A stretch of 64,000 nucleotides of DNA from Pontibacter roseus DSM 17521 (GCF_000373265.1 NZ_KB890761.1:483389-547388), one strand, 5' to 3'. Numbered from the stretch's first letter, positions 1-8,800 are shown. The notes: generated by a model not told the origin, from the letters alone. Numbers and translations: made by a program.

Positions 1-2
1 TA

Positions 3-1421
3 TCCCAGAAGTTATCGCCGCAGCAGATACAATTCATCAAGCTGCTGCAGATACCTACCGTGGAGCTGGAGGCGCGCATCAAAGAGGAGATGGAGGTAAA
101 CCCGGCGCTGGAAGAGGGCCGCGAAGAAGCGGATACCGAGTACAGCGACACCGAGGGCGATGACTACGAAGGCGAGGAGGACTACGGCAAGGACGACATC
201 GACATCAACGACTACCTGAACGACGACGAGATAAGCGGCTACAAGATGCAGGGCGACCGTGGCGGCGATGACGACGATGACCGCGAAATGCCCATCGCCG
301 TGACCACCTCCCTGACCGACAACCTGCTGGACCAGCTTGGCTTCCTGGACCTCGACGACAAGCAGTACAACATCGGCATGCAGCTGATTGGCAGCATCGA
401 CAACGACGGCTACATCCGCCGCGAGCTGAGCTCCATCGCCAACGACCTGGCCTTCTCGCAGAACATCGAAACGTCGGAGGAGGAGATAGAGCAGGTGCTG
501 CACATGATTCAGACCTTCGACCCGGCAGGTATAGCCGCCCGTGATTTGCCCGAGTGCCTGCTGCTGCAGCTGGAGCGCCGCGAGCAGGACGCCACCACCG
601 TGCTGGCCGAGCGCATCATCCGGGACAGCTTTGAGGAGTTCACCAAGAAACACTACCAGAAGATACAGTCCCGGTTTGGGGTGACGGAAGAGGAGCTGAA
701 GAAAGCAATTGACCTCATCATCAAGCTCAACCCAAAGCCGGGTGGCGCTGGCGCCGGCATGACGCGCGTGCAGTACATCATCCCGGATTTCATCCTGACC
801 AATGAGAACGGGCAGCTGCAGCTCTCGCTCAACGCCCGCAACGCCCCTGACCTGCGCATCAGCCGCTCCTACGCCGATATGTTCGACGCCTACGACAAGT
901 CGGACAAGAAGGACAAGAAGCTGAAGGAGACCGTGGCCTTTGTGAAGCAGAAACTGGACGCGGCCAAGTGGTTCATCGATGCTATACGCCAGCGCCAGAA
1001 CACGCTGCTGCGCACCATGGAGTCCATCATCAAGTATCAACACGAGTTCTTCCTGGAAGGCGACGAAAGCAAGCTGCGACCCATGATTCTGAAGGACATC
1101 GCTGAGGACATCGGCATGGACATCAGTACCGTGAGCCGCGTGGCCAACAGCAAAGCCGTGCAGACGGAGTTCGGTATCTACCCGCTCAAATACTTCTTCT
1201 CTGAAGGTATAGCCACCGACTCCGGCGAGGACGCCAGCAGCCGCGAGGTGAAGCACATTCTGAAGGAAATCATCGACAAAGAAAGCAAGCGCAAGCCACT
1301 GTCCGACGAGAAGATTGAGAAGATGCTCAACGAGAAAGGCTATAACATCGCCCGCCGCACCGTGGCCAAGTACCGCGAGCAGCTCAACATACCTGTTGCC
1401 CGCCTCCGCAAGGAGCTGTAG
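3..1421 (+). CDS. rpoN: RNA polymerase sigma-54 factor RpoN (5' end outside window)
   Basis: Alternative sigma factor that directs RNA polymerase to -24/-12 promoters and needs an AAA+ activator. The reading frame is open from base 3 with no start, so the N-terminus lies upstream; the first visible residues (SQKLSPQQIQFIKLLQIP) match the glutamine-rich activator-interacting region I. A very acidic stretch of about 60 residues rich in Asp/Glu follows (region II), then the core-binding region and the helix-turn-helix. The RpoN box ARRTVAKYRE sits about 20 residues before the C-terminus and reads -24 promoters in this family. Family assignment is secure; only the missing 5' end limits the call. 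Confidence 0.96.
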   Translation, partial: SQKLSPQQIQFIKLLQIPTVELEARIKEEMEVNPALEEGREEADTEYSDTEGDDYEGEEDYGKDDIDINDYLNDDEISGYKMQGDRGGDDDDDREMPIAVTTSLTDNLLDQLGFLDLDDKQYNIGMQLIGSIDNDGYIRRELSSIANDLAFSQNIETSEEEIEQVLHMIQTFDPAGIAARDLPECLLLQLERREQDATTVLAERIIRDSFEEFTKKHYQKIQSRFGVTEEELKKAIDLIIKLNPKPGGAGAGMTRVQYIIPDFILTNENGQLQLSLNARNAPDLRISRSYADMFDAYDKSDKKDKKLKETVAFVKQKLDAAKWFIDAIRQRQNTLLRTMESIIKYQHEFFLEGDESKLRPMILKDIAEDIGMDISTVSRVANSKAVQTEFGIYPLKYFFSEGIATDSGEDASSREVKHILKEIIDKESKRKPLSDEKIEKMLNEKGYNIARRTVAKYREQLNIPVARLRKEL

Positions 1422-1509
1422 CTTCTTAATTATGAATGCTGAATTATGGATTATAGATTCTCTGCAACGTATTAACTCCGGCGTACAGCTACATAACTCC
1501 TGTTCATCA

Positions 1510-1530
1510 TTCTTGATTCCTAATTCATAA
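1510..1530. repeat. Degenerate dispersed intergenic repeat, copy 1
   Basis: The short gap after rpoN is AT-rich and holds a 21-base string that matches 18 of 21 positions of a string at 21773-21793. Both contain CTAATTCATAA. The opposite arm ATTATGAAT lies about 90 bases upstream, so the copy may be the remnant of a longer inverted element. Its function is unknown. Confidence 0.4.
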
Positions 1531-1539
1531 CTCAAAAAA

Positions 1540-2163
1540 GTGAACCGCTCACTTGCCAGGCTCTTATCAGTCGTGTTTCACCCGCTGCTGATGCCGACAT
1601 ACCTCTTTTCCATCATCCTATACCTGCTGCCGGCAGCCGCCATTTCGCTGCCGCTCCAGAGCCGCTGGATTGTGCTGAGCATGATTTTCTTCACTACGTT
1701 CATCATACCTGGTCTGGGCGCCTTCGTCATGTTCCGCACGGGGTTCATTGACTCCTATGAGATCAGCCGACGCGAACAGCGGGGCACGCCGCTACTCTTC
1801 ACAGGCGTGTGCTATGCCGTAACAGCATACCTGCTGCACCAGGAGCCTGTCTTTGATATGATGTTCTACTTCGTGATGGGGGCTATTGCGGCTTCCGTCT
1901 TCCTGGCTTGGCTCATCTCCTTCTTCTGGAAAATAAGCGCGCACGGCATCGGGCTGGGCGGAGCCTTTGGTATATTGCTCCTGCTGAACAGGCTGCAGCC
2001 CGATGCGCATCTGCTCGCTATCATCCTGGTGGCCATTGTGGTGTCAGGGGCGGTGTTGTCGGCACGGCTGGCGCTGCATGCCCACACACCGGCGCAGGTA
2101 TACGCCGGCTTTGGCACCGGCCTGTTGCTGGTGCTCACGGCAGGCGGCATTGCACTGCTATAG
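1540..2163 (+). CDS. PAP2-like integral membrane protein
   Basis: A 207-residue, strongly hydrophobic protein with about six predicted membrane segments. The segments ISAHGIGLGG (near residue 131) and SARLALHAHTPAQV (near residue 176) resemble motifs C2 and C3 of PAP2 (lipid phosphate phosphatase) proteins. A possible C1 equivalent, SRREQRGTP, lies near residue 75, but the classical KxxxxxxRP and PSGH forms are absent. Bacteroidota genomes carry many such divergent PAP2 relatives of unproven activity. If it is active, the substrate would be a lipid pyrophosphate or phosphate at the inner membrane. The start is GTG; no better ATG exists before the first membrane segment. It is read in the same direction as rpoN after about 120 bases. 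Confidence 0.7.
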   Translation: MNRSLARLLSVVFHPLLMPTYLFSIILYLLPAAAISLPLQSRWIVLSMIFFTTFIIPGLGAFVMFRTGFIDSYEISRREQRGTPLLFTGVCYAVTAYLLHQEPVFDMMFYFVMGAIAASVFLAWLISFFWKISAHGIGLGGAFGILLLLNRLQPDAHLLAIILVAIVVSGAVLSARLALHAHTPAQVYAGFGTGLLLVLTAGGIALL

Positions 2164-2169
2164 CTGGCT

Positions 2170-2201
2170 TTTGCACGTAGACCTATTAATCTCTACCTTT
2201 G
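2170..2201 (+). promoter_or_regulatory. Bacteroidota-type promoter for the enoyl-CoA hydratase gene
   Basis: A TTTG (-33 type) is followed after 20 bases by TACCTTTG, matching the -7 consensus TAnnTTTG. The box ends 27 bases before the ATG of the next gene. Spacing and sequence both fit the known sigma factor of this phylum. Confidence 0.65.
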
Positions 2202-2228
2202 GCTATACACAAAACGTAACGACAGACT

Positions 2229-3011
2229 ATGAACTACGATTGCCTGCTATATGACGTACAGGATGGCATCGCGACCATCACTTTGAATAGACCCGATGTT
2301 TTCAACGCCTTCAACGACCAGCAGAGCTACGACCTGCAGGACGCCCTGAAGCAGGTGACCCGCGATGACAGCGTGCGCGTGGTGGTGCTGACTGGTGCGG
2401 GTAAGGCCTTCTGCTCTGGACAGGACCTGAAAGCCATCGCCAACGCCGACAAGCGTGACCTGTCGGAGTCGCTGGAGAAGCGGTACAACCCCATCATACG
2501 GGCCATGCGCAACCTGCCCAAGCCCATTATCTGCAAACTGAATGGCGTGGCGGCTGGTGCCGGCTGCTCGTTGGCATTGGCATGCGACTTGGTGGTGGCC
2601 TCCACGGCGGCTAGCATGATTGAGGTGTTCGTGAACGTGGGACTGGTGCTCGATTCCGGTTCTTCTTTCTTTTTGCCGCGTGTAGTAGGCTCCCTGAAGG
2701 CGTTTGAATTGAGCACACTGGGTTCCAAGATGAGCGCTGAAGAGGCCTTGCAGCTTGGCATAGTAAACCGTGTGGTGGCGCCTGAGGAGCTGGATGCAGC
2801 CGTGGCCGAGTTGGCAGCGCGCTATGCCACAGCCCCGACCAAAGCCATTGGCCTGATGAAGAAGATGCTCAACAAGTCGTTCAGCTCCACCCTGGACGAG
2901 ATGCTGGACTACGAAGCCTACTGCCAGAAAATTGCGGGTAACTCCGAAGACTACAAAGAAGGCGTAACGGCCTTCAACGAGAAGCGAAAGCCGCAGTTCA
3001 AAGGCGCGTAG
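2229..3011 (+). CDS. Enoyl-CoA hydratase/isomerase family protein (PaaG-like)
   Basis: A 260-residue crotonase-fold protein, the usual length of the family. The oxyanion-hole segments are SGQDLKA (near residue 64) and GVAAGAGCSLALACDL (near residue 108). The segment GLVLDSGSSFFLPR near residue 137 resembles the GLVPDSGG motif of PaaG, the ring-epoxide isomerase of phenylacetate degradation, rather than the Glu pair of classical hydratases. A PaaG-type or other delta-isomerase role is therefore more likely than plain hydration. No other paa genes lie in the window, so the pathway cannot be fixed from context. It has its own promoter and terminator and is therefore probably monocistronic. Confidence 0.85.
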   Translation: MNYDCLLYDVQDGIATITLNRPDVFNAFNDQQSYDLQDALKQVTRDDSVRVVVLTGAGKAFCSGQDLKAIANADKRDLSESLEKRYNPIIRAMRNLPKPIICKLNGVAAGAGCSLALACDLVVASTAASMIEVFVNVGLVLDSGSSFFLPRVVGSLKAFELSTLGSKMSAEEALQLGIVNRVVAPEELDAAVAELAARYATAPTKAIGLMKKMLNKSFSSTLDEMLDYEAYCQKIAGNSEDYKEGVTAFNEKRKPQFKGA

Positions 3012-3031
3012 GTATACAGGTATAGCAACAG

Positions 3032-3059
3032 AAGCCGGGCACTGCGCCCGGCTTTTTTT
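3032..3059 (+). terminator. Rho-independent terminator after the enoyl-CoA hydratase gene
   Basis: A perfect 9-bp stem AAGCCGGGC/GCCCGGCTT with a 5-base loop, followed by a T run. Two copies of the AGGTATA word lie in the 20 bases just upstream. Confidence 0.9.
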
Positions 3060-3118
3060 ATGTCCCTTGTTGTAAGAGGAGTCGCTTATACCTGGTCTGG
3101 CGAAAACTGCTGGCGGCG

Positions 3119-3835
3119 CTAGAAGGAGTAGCCAATGCTGAAATTAAGCTGGGGTGAAGGTGTGATGGCGAAGACAGCGCCTTCGTCGGAGGCGAGCACG
3201 CGGCCGATGATGTTCTCCTTTATCAAATCGCCGCCGTTGGTGGCCTTGGCAAACTTCAGCCGGCCGCCGATGCCACCCGATAGCTCCGCCGTAAAGTTTT
3301 GTCCCAGCTGAAACTGATACCCTAGGTGGTAGCTAAGGTCCAGCGCGTTCTGGTATAGTCGGCCCACGAAGCGGTAGTTGGGGTCAGAAGGTGGCAGCTG
3401 CTGCAAGTCAAACACGTTTCGCTCAAACACCACGAAGCGGTAGTTGAACTGAGGACCGTGAAAGAAGCCGAACGGCGCCTTTTTTACCTTGGAGGTATAG
3501 TAGCGCTGGCTCATCCGGATGGCTATGCCCAAGGCATCCTGCGCCTCCGGCGAAGCCCAGGTATCGCCTTCAAAATAGCTCTTGTAGATATAGCTCAACC
3601 CAAACTCATTGCTGATGTTCGGTGCGCGCACCTTCTCGTATGAAAGGTAGATTTCCCCATAATGCAGCGGGTGCAGCTTGAGCGTCTTGTCGTGGTCCTG
3701 GTCGATGTTCTCAAGCAGTTCCCGCTCCTCAGCCGCCTCTTCCCGCTCAGTCTGTGCCTGCACGCCACTTAACGGGAGGCAGTAAAAGAGCAGGAGCAAG
3801 CCCGTGAGCCGAAGCAGTAGTCTGGTTTCTTTCAT
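3119..3835 (-). CDS. Hypothetical outer-membrane beta-barrel protein
   Basis: A 238-residue exported protein. The frame stays open further upstream, but the start is placed at the ATG that begins a clear signal peptide (MKETRLLLRLTGLLLLFYCL, cleavage likely after GVQA). A charged Glu-rich stretch follows, then alternating aromatic/polar segments (YGEIYLSYEKV, YHLGYQFQLGQNF) and a C-terminal aromatic residue (SIGYSF), as in outer-membrane barrels. It matches no family I can name. It is transcribed away from its neighbours on both sides. The outer-membrane location is inferred from sequence texture alone. Confidence 0.6.
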   Translation of the reverse strand: MKETRLLLRLTGLLLLFYCLPLSGVQAQTEREEAAEERELLENIDQDHDKTLKLHPLHYGEIYLSYEKVRAPNISNEFGLSYIYKSYFEGDTWASPEAQDALGIAIRMSQRYYTSKVKKAPFGFFHGPQFNYRFVVFERNVFDLQQLPPSDPNYRFVGRLYQNALDLSYHLGYQFQLGQNFTAELSGGIGGRLKFAKATNGGDLIKENIIGRVLASDEGAVFAITPSPQLNFSIGYSF

Positions 3836-4055
3836 GGTGCACATTATCAGGTAAGAGTATACGGATTTCCGAGGATTTATAGCGGCGCAGACAGGTATAG
3901 GTTGTGCTGCCGGGTGTAAATTCATCCGCGGCGCCGGCAGACGCGGAGCATCCTCATTCACTATATTCTGAGGAGGTTATATAACTCAGTCGCTTTTAGG
4001 GCGTATACCAATTTGTTCAAGCTATTTTTATATAAAACTAAAAGAACCTACAACT

Positions 4056-4682
4056 ATGAAAAGAATTAAAACCACAGGCATAATCGCGTGCGCCTTTCTG
4101 TTTGGCACCGTAGCCTGTAACCAAGGTACCGACAGTGTGGACCAGGCCCAGGAAGTGAATGAGCAGAAAGCCGAGGACACTGTCACAGAAGACGCCATGG
4201 TAGATGCGTCTGATTTTATGACACGGGCCGCCAGCAGCAGCATGCTCGAGATAGAGGCAAGCAAACTGGCGCAGGAGAAAGCAACCAACCCGCAGGTGAA
4301 GGAGTTCGCTGCTATGATGGTGAAAGACCACACAGCTGCCTCCAAGGAGATGCAGACGCTGGCCAGCAGCAAGAACGTAACCCTGCCTGACAGCATGAGC
4401 AGCGACCACATGGACCATGTGCGTGAACTGCGCGAGCAGTCAGGCGCTGAGTTTGACAGAGAGTATATGGACCGTATGGTGGAAGCACACGAGAGTGATG
4501 TGGAGCTTTTTGAGGATGTAGCCGATGACAACGACACACAAGACCCGGATGTGAAGGCCTTTGCCAGCAAGACGCTGCCTGCTTTGCGCCAGCATCTTGA
4601 CCGCGCCCGCCAGGTACGTGATGCGTTAGGTGGCGGTACCACAACAGGAACTACCACCGGTACCACAACGGGCGGTAACTAA
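4056..4682 (+). CDS. DUF4142 family lipoprotein, first of a tandem pair
   Basis: A 208-residue protein with a signal sequence ending in a lipobox-like TVAC (Cys21), so it is probably lipid-anchored. Residues of about 50-190 form the helical DUF4142 region, a ferritin-like four-helix fold of unknown function in which metal binding has been suggested. Several His residues (KDHTAA, SDHMDH, EAHESD, RQHLDR) lie at helix positions where such binding could occur. The C-terminus is a low-complexity Gly/Thr repeat (GTTTGTTTGTTTGG). The second DUF4142 gene follows after a palindromic spacer, and the pair probably arose by duplication. Confidence 0.8.
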   Translation: MKRIKTTGIIACAFLFGTVACNQGTDSVDQAQEVNEQKAEDTVTEDAMVDASDFMTRAASSSMLEIEASKLAQEKATNPQVKEFAAMMVKDHTAASKEMQTLASSKNVTLPDSMSSDHMDHVRELREQSGAEFDREYMDRMVEAHESDVELFEDVADDNDTQDPDVKAFASKTLPALRQHLDRARQVRDALGGGTTTGTTTGTTTGGN

Positions 4683-4719
4683 ACCTTTGACACAACGCCT
4701 TATTGATAAGCGTTTCACG

Positions 4720-4751
4720 CGAGCATCTGCAGGTATGCCTGCAGATGCTCG
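4720..4751. repeat. 14-bp intergenic palindrome between the DUF4142 genes
   Basis: The two arms, CGAGCATCTGCAGG and its exact complement, are separated by only 4 bases. No T run follows, so this is not a standard terminator. It may be an RNA processing or attenuation hairpin, or a protein-binding site. The loop carries the AGGTAT part of the abundant word. Confidence 0.6.
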
Positions 4752-4769
4752 TACTTTAAAACCAACTAT

Positions 4770-5342
4770 ATGACAGCAAGATTTACTGTATACGCTGCCG
4801 CAGTGCTGCTTTTGCTCAGCGCCACAGGCTGCAGCGGAGACGACAGCATCAGGCAGGCGGCGCAACAGAGCACACAGCAGTTTGAGGCGGCAGGGGTACA
4901 GGGTATGGAGAACGATGCGCTGTTCATGGCCGAGGCCGCCAGCGCCAACATGCTGCAGGTGCAACTGGGTGAAATGGCCTTGGAGCGGGCCGTGAGTCCG
5001 GAGGTGAAGGAGATGGCGCAGGAGATGACAGCCGGCCACAGACGGGTGATGGAAGATGTAGAGAGCATTGCCGTGGAAGGTGATTTCGTGCTGCCCACCA
5101 CGCTCGGAGCCAACCACCAACAGGTATACGACGAAGTGAGCAAGGAGACAGGTATAGGATTCGACCTGGCCTACATCAAGCGGATACGGGAAGAGCACGA
5201 CCAACTCCTGAAACGCTACGAGGACATGGCCGAGAACGGAATAGCCTTGGAAGTGAAGCAGTTCGCATCTAAGCAGTTGCCGCTCCTGCGGGAGCACCTG
5301 CAGGAGGCCGAGACACTGGAAGACAGGCTAAGCGACATATAA
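4770..5342 (+). CDS. DUF4142 family lipoprotein, second of a tandem pair
   Basis: A 190-residue paralogue of the preceding gene. The signal peptide ends in the lipobox ATGC (Cys21), predicting a lipid-anchored periplasmic or outer-membrane protein. The helical DUF4142 domain covers residues of about 45-185 and has the same spacing of helices and the same LPLLREHL-type C-terminal helix as its neighbour, but it lacks the Gly/Thr tail. It retains the His residues TAGHRR, NHQQ, EEHDQ and REHLQ. Proteins of this family are often annotated as stress-associated in Bacteroidota; no function is established. It ends just before a strong terminator shared with uvrA. Confidence 0.8.
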   Translation: MTARFTVYAAAVLLLLSATGCSGDDSIRQAAQQSTQQFEAAGVQGMENDALFMAEAASANMLQVQLGEMALERAVSPEVKEMAQEMTAGHRRVMEDVESIAVEGDFVLPTTLGANHQQVYDEVSKETGIGFDLAYIKRIREEHDQLLKRYEDMAENGIALEVKQFASKQLPLLREHLQEAETLEDRLSDI

Positions 5343-5346
5343 CCTT

Positions 5347-5391
5347 AAAACAAAAGCGCCGCGGCTGTTCAAGTCGCGGCGCTTTTGTTTT
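5347..5391. terminator. Bidirectional terminator between the DUF4142 pair and uvrA
   Basis: A perfect 17-bp stem with an 11-base loop; the arm ends are AAAAC and GTTTT, so both strands finish with T-rich tails. The right arm overlaps the last codon of the convergent uvrA gene. Confidence 0.9.
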
Positions 5392-8287
5392 AAGCCCGTC
5401 CGTTTTCGCGGTAATGGCTGGTCTTGAGCTCCTCCTTCAGGAAGCGGGCGGTATAGCCTTTCCCCCTCTTGACGATGTCTTCGGGAGTGCCGGCCGCCAC
5501 AATCGTACCGCCTGCCTCGCCGCCCTCCGGACCGATATCGACAATCCAGTCCGCCACTTTAATCAGGTCCAGGTTGTGCTCGATGATGAGCACGCTGTTG
5601 CCTTTGTCCGTCAGCTTGTGCAGCACTTCCGTCAGGTGTTCGATGTCCTGGAAGTGAAGACCAGTGGTCGGTTCATCCAAGATGTAGAGTGTCTTGCCGG
5701 TGTCCTTCTTGGAAAGCTCCGTCGCTAGTTTCACGCGTTGCGCCTCGCCACCCGATAAGGTCGTGGCCTGCTGGCCCAGGGTGATATAGCCCAGGCCCAC
5801 CTCGTTCAGCGTCTGTATCTTGCGCAGGATGCGGGGCTGGCTGTCAAAGAAGTCAACGGCCTGCTCCACGGTCATGTCCAGCACATCGGTGATGCTCTTG
5901 CCTTTGAAGCGCACTTCCAGCGTCTCGCGGTTGTAGCGCTTGCCTTTGCACACCTCGCAGGGCACGTATACATCCGGCAGGAAGTTCATCTCGATGGTAC
6001 GCATACCTGCGCCTTCACAGGCCTCGCATCGCCCGCCCTTCACGTTGAACGAGAAGCGACCCGGTGAGTAACCCCTGATTTTGGCCTCCGGCAGCTGCGC
6101 GAACAAGGTGCGTATTTCGGTGAACACGCCGGTATACGTGGCTGGGTTAGAGCGCGGCGTACGGCCAATCGGCGACTGGTCCACCTCAATTACCTTGTCA
6201 ATTTTGTCAAGTCCTTCTATTTTCTTGTAAGGTAGCGGCTCGCGCTTGGCCCGGAAGAAGTAGGTGTTCAGGATAGGGTATAGCGTATCGTGTATGAGCG
6301 AGGACTTGCCACTGCCCGATACGCCCGTCACGCACACCATCTTACCCAAGGGCAGCTCCAGCGTCACGTTCTTCAGGTTGTGCCCGGTGGCGCCCACCAG
6401 TTTCAGCATCTCCCCGTTGCCTGGCCGTTTCACGCGCGGCACTTCTATACCCCGGCGGTTGCTCAGGAAGTCGGCGGTGGTGGTGCCGGCGTTCATCATC
6501 TCTTCGGGCGTGCCGGCCGTCACGACCTGGCCACCGTGTATACCTGCGCCCGGACCGATGTCCACCACATAGTCAGCGGCCAGAATCATGTCCTTGTCGT
6601 GCTCCACCACAATGATGGTATTGCCGAGGTCGCGCAGGTCCTTCAGGGCGTTTATTAGGCGCTCGTTGTCGCGCTGGTGCAGACCGATGCTCGGCTCATC
6701 CATGATGTAGAGCACACCCACCAGCTGCGTACCGATTTGCGTGGCCAGGCGTATACGCTGGCTCTCGCCACCCGACAGCGTCTTGACTGGGCGGTGCAGG
6801 CTCAGGTAATCCAGTCCAACATCCAACAGGAAGCCGATGCGTTTGCGGATTTCCTTCAGCAATTCGCGCGCAATCACATTCTGGCGCTCGTTCAGGCGTT
6901 CCTCCAGCCCCTCAAACCAGGCAGCCAGCTTGTTGATGTCCAGCACGGAGAGCTCTCCGATGTTCTTGTTGTCAATCTTGAAGTGCAGCGATTCTTTCTT
7001 GAGCCGGTAGCCGTTGCACTCGGGGCAGGTGTTCGTCTGTGTGAAGTCGTCAATCCAGGCGCGGATGTTGTCAGAATCGGACTCCATCTGGCCTTTGAGG
7101 AAGTTGATGATGCCCTCAAACTCCACAGTATAGTTGCCCTTCTTGGTGTTAACTTCTAGGTCTTCCTCCAACCCGTAGAGCAGCACCTTCAACACATCCT
7201 CGGGTAGGTCTTTGATGGGCGTGGAAACCGATACCTTGAAGTGCTTGAAGAGCGCCTCAATCTGCTTGAAAATCCAGATGTCGCGGTACTCGCCAAGTGG
7301 CGCTATACCTCCGCGACGTATGCTCAGGTCCTTGTCAGGTATAACCGACTCTTCCGTAATTTCCTGTATCTCGCCCAGGCCGTTGCACACAGGGCAGGCG
7401 CCATAAGGCGAGTTGAAGGAGAAGGAGTTCGGGGCCGGGTCGTCGTAGGCTATACCTGTCGCCGGGTCCATGAGGTGGCGCGAGAAGAAGAGCGTCTTGT
7501 CGGCATCCGCGTCCAGTATCAGCACCGTGCCCTTGCCGTGCGTGAGCGCGTTCTGGATGGAGCCTGAAAGCCGGAAGCGGTCTTCCTCCTTCACCACAAT
7601 CTTGTCGATTACGATTTCGATGTCGTGAATCTTGTACCTGTCCACCTGCATCTTCGGGGCAATCTCCAGCAGCTCGCCGTCCACGCGGGCGCGGATGAAG
7701 CCCATCTTGCGGATTTGCTGGAACAACTCTCGGTAGTGGCCCTTACGGCCCTTCACCACCGGGGCCAGCACCACGATGCGCTTGCCGTCGAAGTTGTCCA
7801 AGATGTGGTTCACAATCTGGTCGTCGCTCTGGCGCACCATTTTCTCACCCGTCACATAGCTGAACGCCTCGGACGTACGGGCCCAGAGCAGACGCATGAA
7901 GTCGTAAATCTCGGTGATGGTGCCCACGGTGGAGCGCGGGTTGCGGCTCGTGGTCTTCTGCTCGATGGAAATCACCGGAGAAAGGCCCTCGATTTTGTCC
8001 ACATCCGGACGTTCCAAACCACCCATGAAAGAGCGGGCGTAGGCCGAGAAAGTTTCCATGTAGCGGCGCTGTCCTTCGGCGTAGATGGTGTCAAAGGCCA
8101 GCGAGGACTTGCCCGAGCCGCTGATGCCGGTGAACACCACCAGCTTGTAGCGTGGCAGCTTGATGGAGATGTTCTTGAGGTTATGTTCGCGGGCGCCGTA
8201 TACCTCTATCTGCTGGGATTCTCCGTTCTCTGGGAGGACAGCAGGAGCGGTGCCTGTCGCGGTTTCTTGCGCTTGGTTAAAAGCCAT
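5390..8287 (-). CDS. uvrA: Excinuclease ABC subunit A
   Basis: A 965-residue DNA damage sensor of nucleotide excision repair. As a dimer it recognises distorted DNA and loads UvrB. Both ABC modules are visible: Walker A GISGSGKSSL (near residue 55) and GVSGSGKSSL (near 660), signatures LSGGESQR and LSGGEAQR, and Walker B LYIMDEPS and LYILDEPT. The zinc-binding cysteines occur as CPVCNG, CPECNG and CEACEGAG/CEVCKG. Length is within the usual range of about 940-970. A -7 promoter box lies 24 bases upstream of the start. It is a single gene; the DUF202 genes behind it are separated by about 130 bases. Confidence 0.97.
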   Translation of the reverse strand: MAFNQAQETATGTAPAVLPENGESQQIEVYGAREHNLKNISIKLPRYKLVVFTGISGSGKSSLAFDTIYAEGQRRYMETFSAYARSFMGGLERPDVDKIEGLSPVISIEQKTTSRNPRSTVGTITEIYDFMRLLWARTSEAFSYVTGEKMVRQSDDQIVNHILDNFDGKRIVVLAPVVKGRKGHYRELFQQIRKMGFIRARVDGELLEIAPKMQVDRYKIHDIEIVIDKIVVKEEDRFRLSGSIQNALTHGKGTVLILDADADKTLFFSRHLMDPATGIAYDDPAPNSFSFNSPYGACPVCNGLGEIQEITEESVIPDKDLSIRRGGIAPLGEYRDIWIFKQIEALFKHFKVSVSTPIKDLPEDVLKVLLYGLEEDLEVNTKKGNYTVEFEGIINFLKGQMESDSDNIRAWIDDFTQTNTCPECNGYRLKKESLHFKIDNKNIGELSVLDINKLAAWFEGLEERLNERQNVIARELLKEIRKRIGFLLDVGLDYLSLHRPVKTLSGGESQRIRLATQIGTQLVGVLYIMDEPSIGLHQRDNERLINALKDLRDLGNTIIVVEHDKDMILAADYVVDIGPGAGIHGGQVVTAGTPEEMMNAGTTTADFLSNRRGIEVPRVKRPGNGEMLKLVGATGHNLKNVTLELPLGKMVCVTGVSGSGKSSLIHDTLYPILNTYFFRAKREPLPYKKIEGLDKIDKVIEVDQSPIGRTPRSNPATYTGVFTEIRTLFAQLPEAKIRGYSPGRFSFNVKGGRCEACEGAGMRTIEMNFLPDVYVPCEVCKGKRYNRETLEVRFKGKSITDVLDMTVEQAVDFFDSQPRILRKIQTLNEVGLGYITLGQQATTLSGGEAQRVKLATELSKKDTGKTLYILDEPTTGLHFQDIEHLTEVLHKLTDKGNSVLIIEHNLDLIKVADWIVDIGPEGGEAGGTIVAAGTPEDIVKRGKGYTARFLKEELKTSHYRENGRA

Positions 8288-8311
8288 TCAGGAATGCTTG
8301 ATTTTAAATAG

Positions 8312-8319
8312 CAAAGGTA
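8312..8319 (-). promoter_or_regulatory. -7 promoter box for uvrA
   Basis: On the minus strand the sequence is TACCTTTG, a perfect TAnnTTTG match, with its end 24 bases from the uvrA ATG. A clear TTTG at the ideal -33 distance is not evident; a TTG occurs slightly further out. Confidence 0.5.
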
Positions 8320-8416
8320 CAAAATAATCAGCGCTATGCAGACGCAATGCACCAACCCTTCTTAACAGCAATCGGCGGCAAATGGTTTAGCATCTGCTAA
8401 CTTAGTTAGCCAGGGC

Positions 8417-8800
8417 TCAGTCCACGTTTCCGTAGCGGGAAGCTTCCTTTTCGTGCAGCTCGGCGTGGGTGTGGCTGGTGTGGGTGTAGTCCTGCCGCTG
8501 GCGTTTGATGAGCTTCTGTTTCTGAAAGTACCTATAAAAGCTGTAGATGGTCAGCAGCACCCCAACAGTCATCAAGGCAAGCCCCAGGAACTCCATGTAG
8601 ACGTGCTGGGAGAGTTTGACGGCGGCGAAGCCACCACCTATCAGGGCGATGGCCGTGCGCAGGTAAGCCATGAGGGTACGCTCGTTGGCGAAGATGGTGC
8701 GCTGTATGGCCATTTGGTCGCGAATTTCAGAGTTCTTCTTTTCCTGCTGCTTCAGTTTCTTCCTCAGCTTCTTTATTTCTTCGTTCTCCAGGCTGTCCAT
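8417..8800 (-). CDS. DUF202 family membrane protein, copy 3 of 3
   Basis: A 127-residue protein whose core RTIFANERTLMAYLRTAIAL is the DUF202 signature (YidH-type). An N-terminal Lys/Glu coiled-coil segment precedes it and two membrane helices follow (residues of about 50-70 and 77-97). The C-terminal tail is His-rich (YTHTSHTHAELHEKE). The start is set at the internal ATG (MDSLENEE) because the upstream extension begins only with TTG and looks unlike a protein. Function of the family is unknown. It is the last of three related genes on this strand and may be cotranscribed with them. Confidence 0.8.
   Translation of the reverse strand: MDSLENEEIKKLRKKLKQQEKKNSEIRDQMAIQRTIFANERTLMAYLRTAIALIGGGFAAVKLSQHVYMEFLGLALMTVGVLLTIYSFYRYFQKQKLIKRQRQDYTHTSHTHAELHEKEASRYGNVD

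Noticed and set aside
12..1535. A 507-codon open frame on the minus strand opposite rpoN
   Set aside because: It is a shadow of rpoN: Leu/Val/His-rich composition without domains, exactly antisense to a well-recognised gene. The long minus frames at 11049-12125, 14179-15102, 35251-36567 and 39387-40496 were rejected for the same reason.
4640..4680. Short tandem GGTACCACAACG-like repeats as a possible recombination site
   Set aside because: They encode the Gly/Thr tail of the first DUF4142 protein and are in frame to its stop codon, so low-complexity coding sequence explains them.
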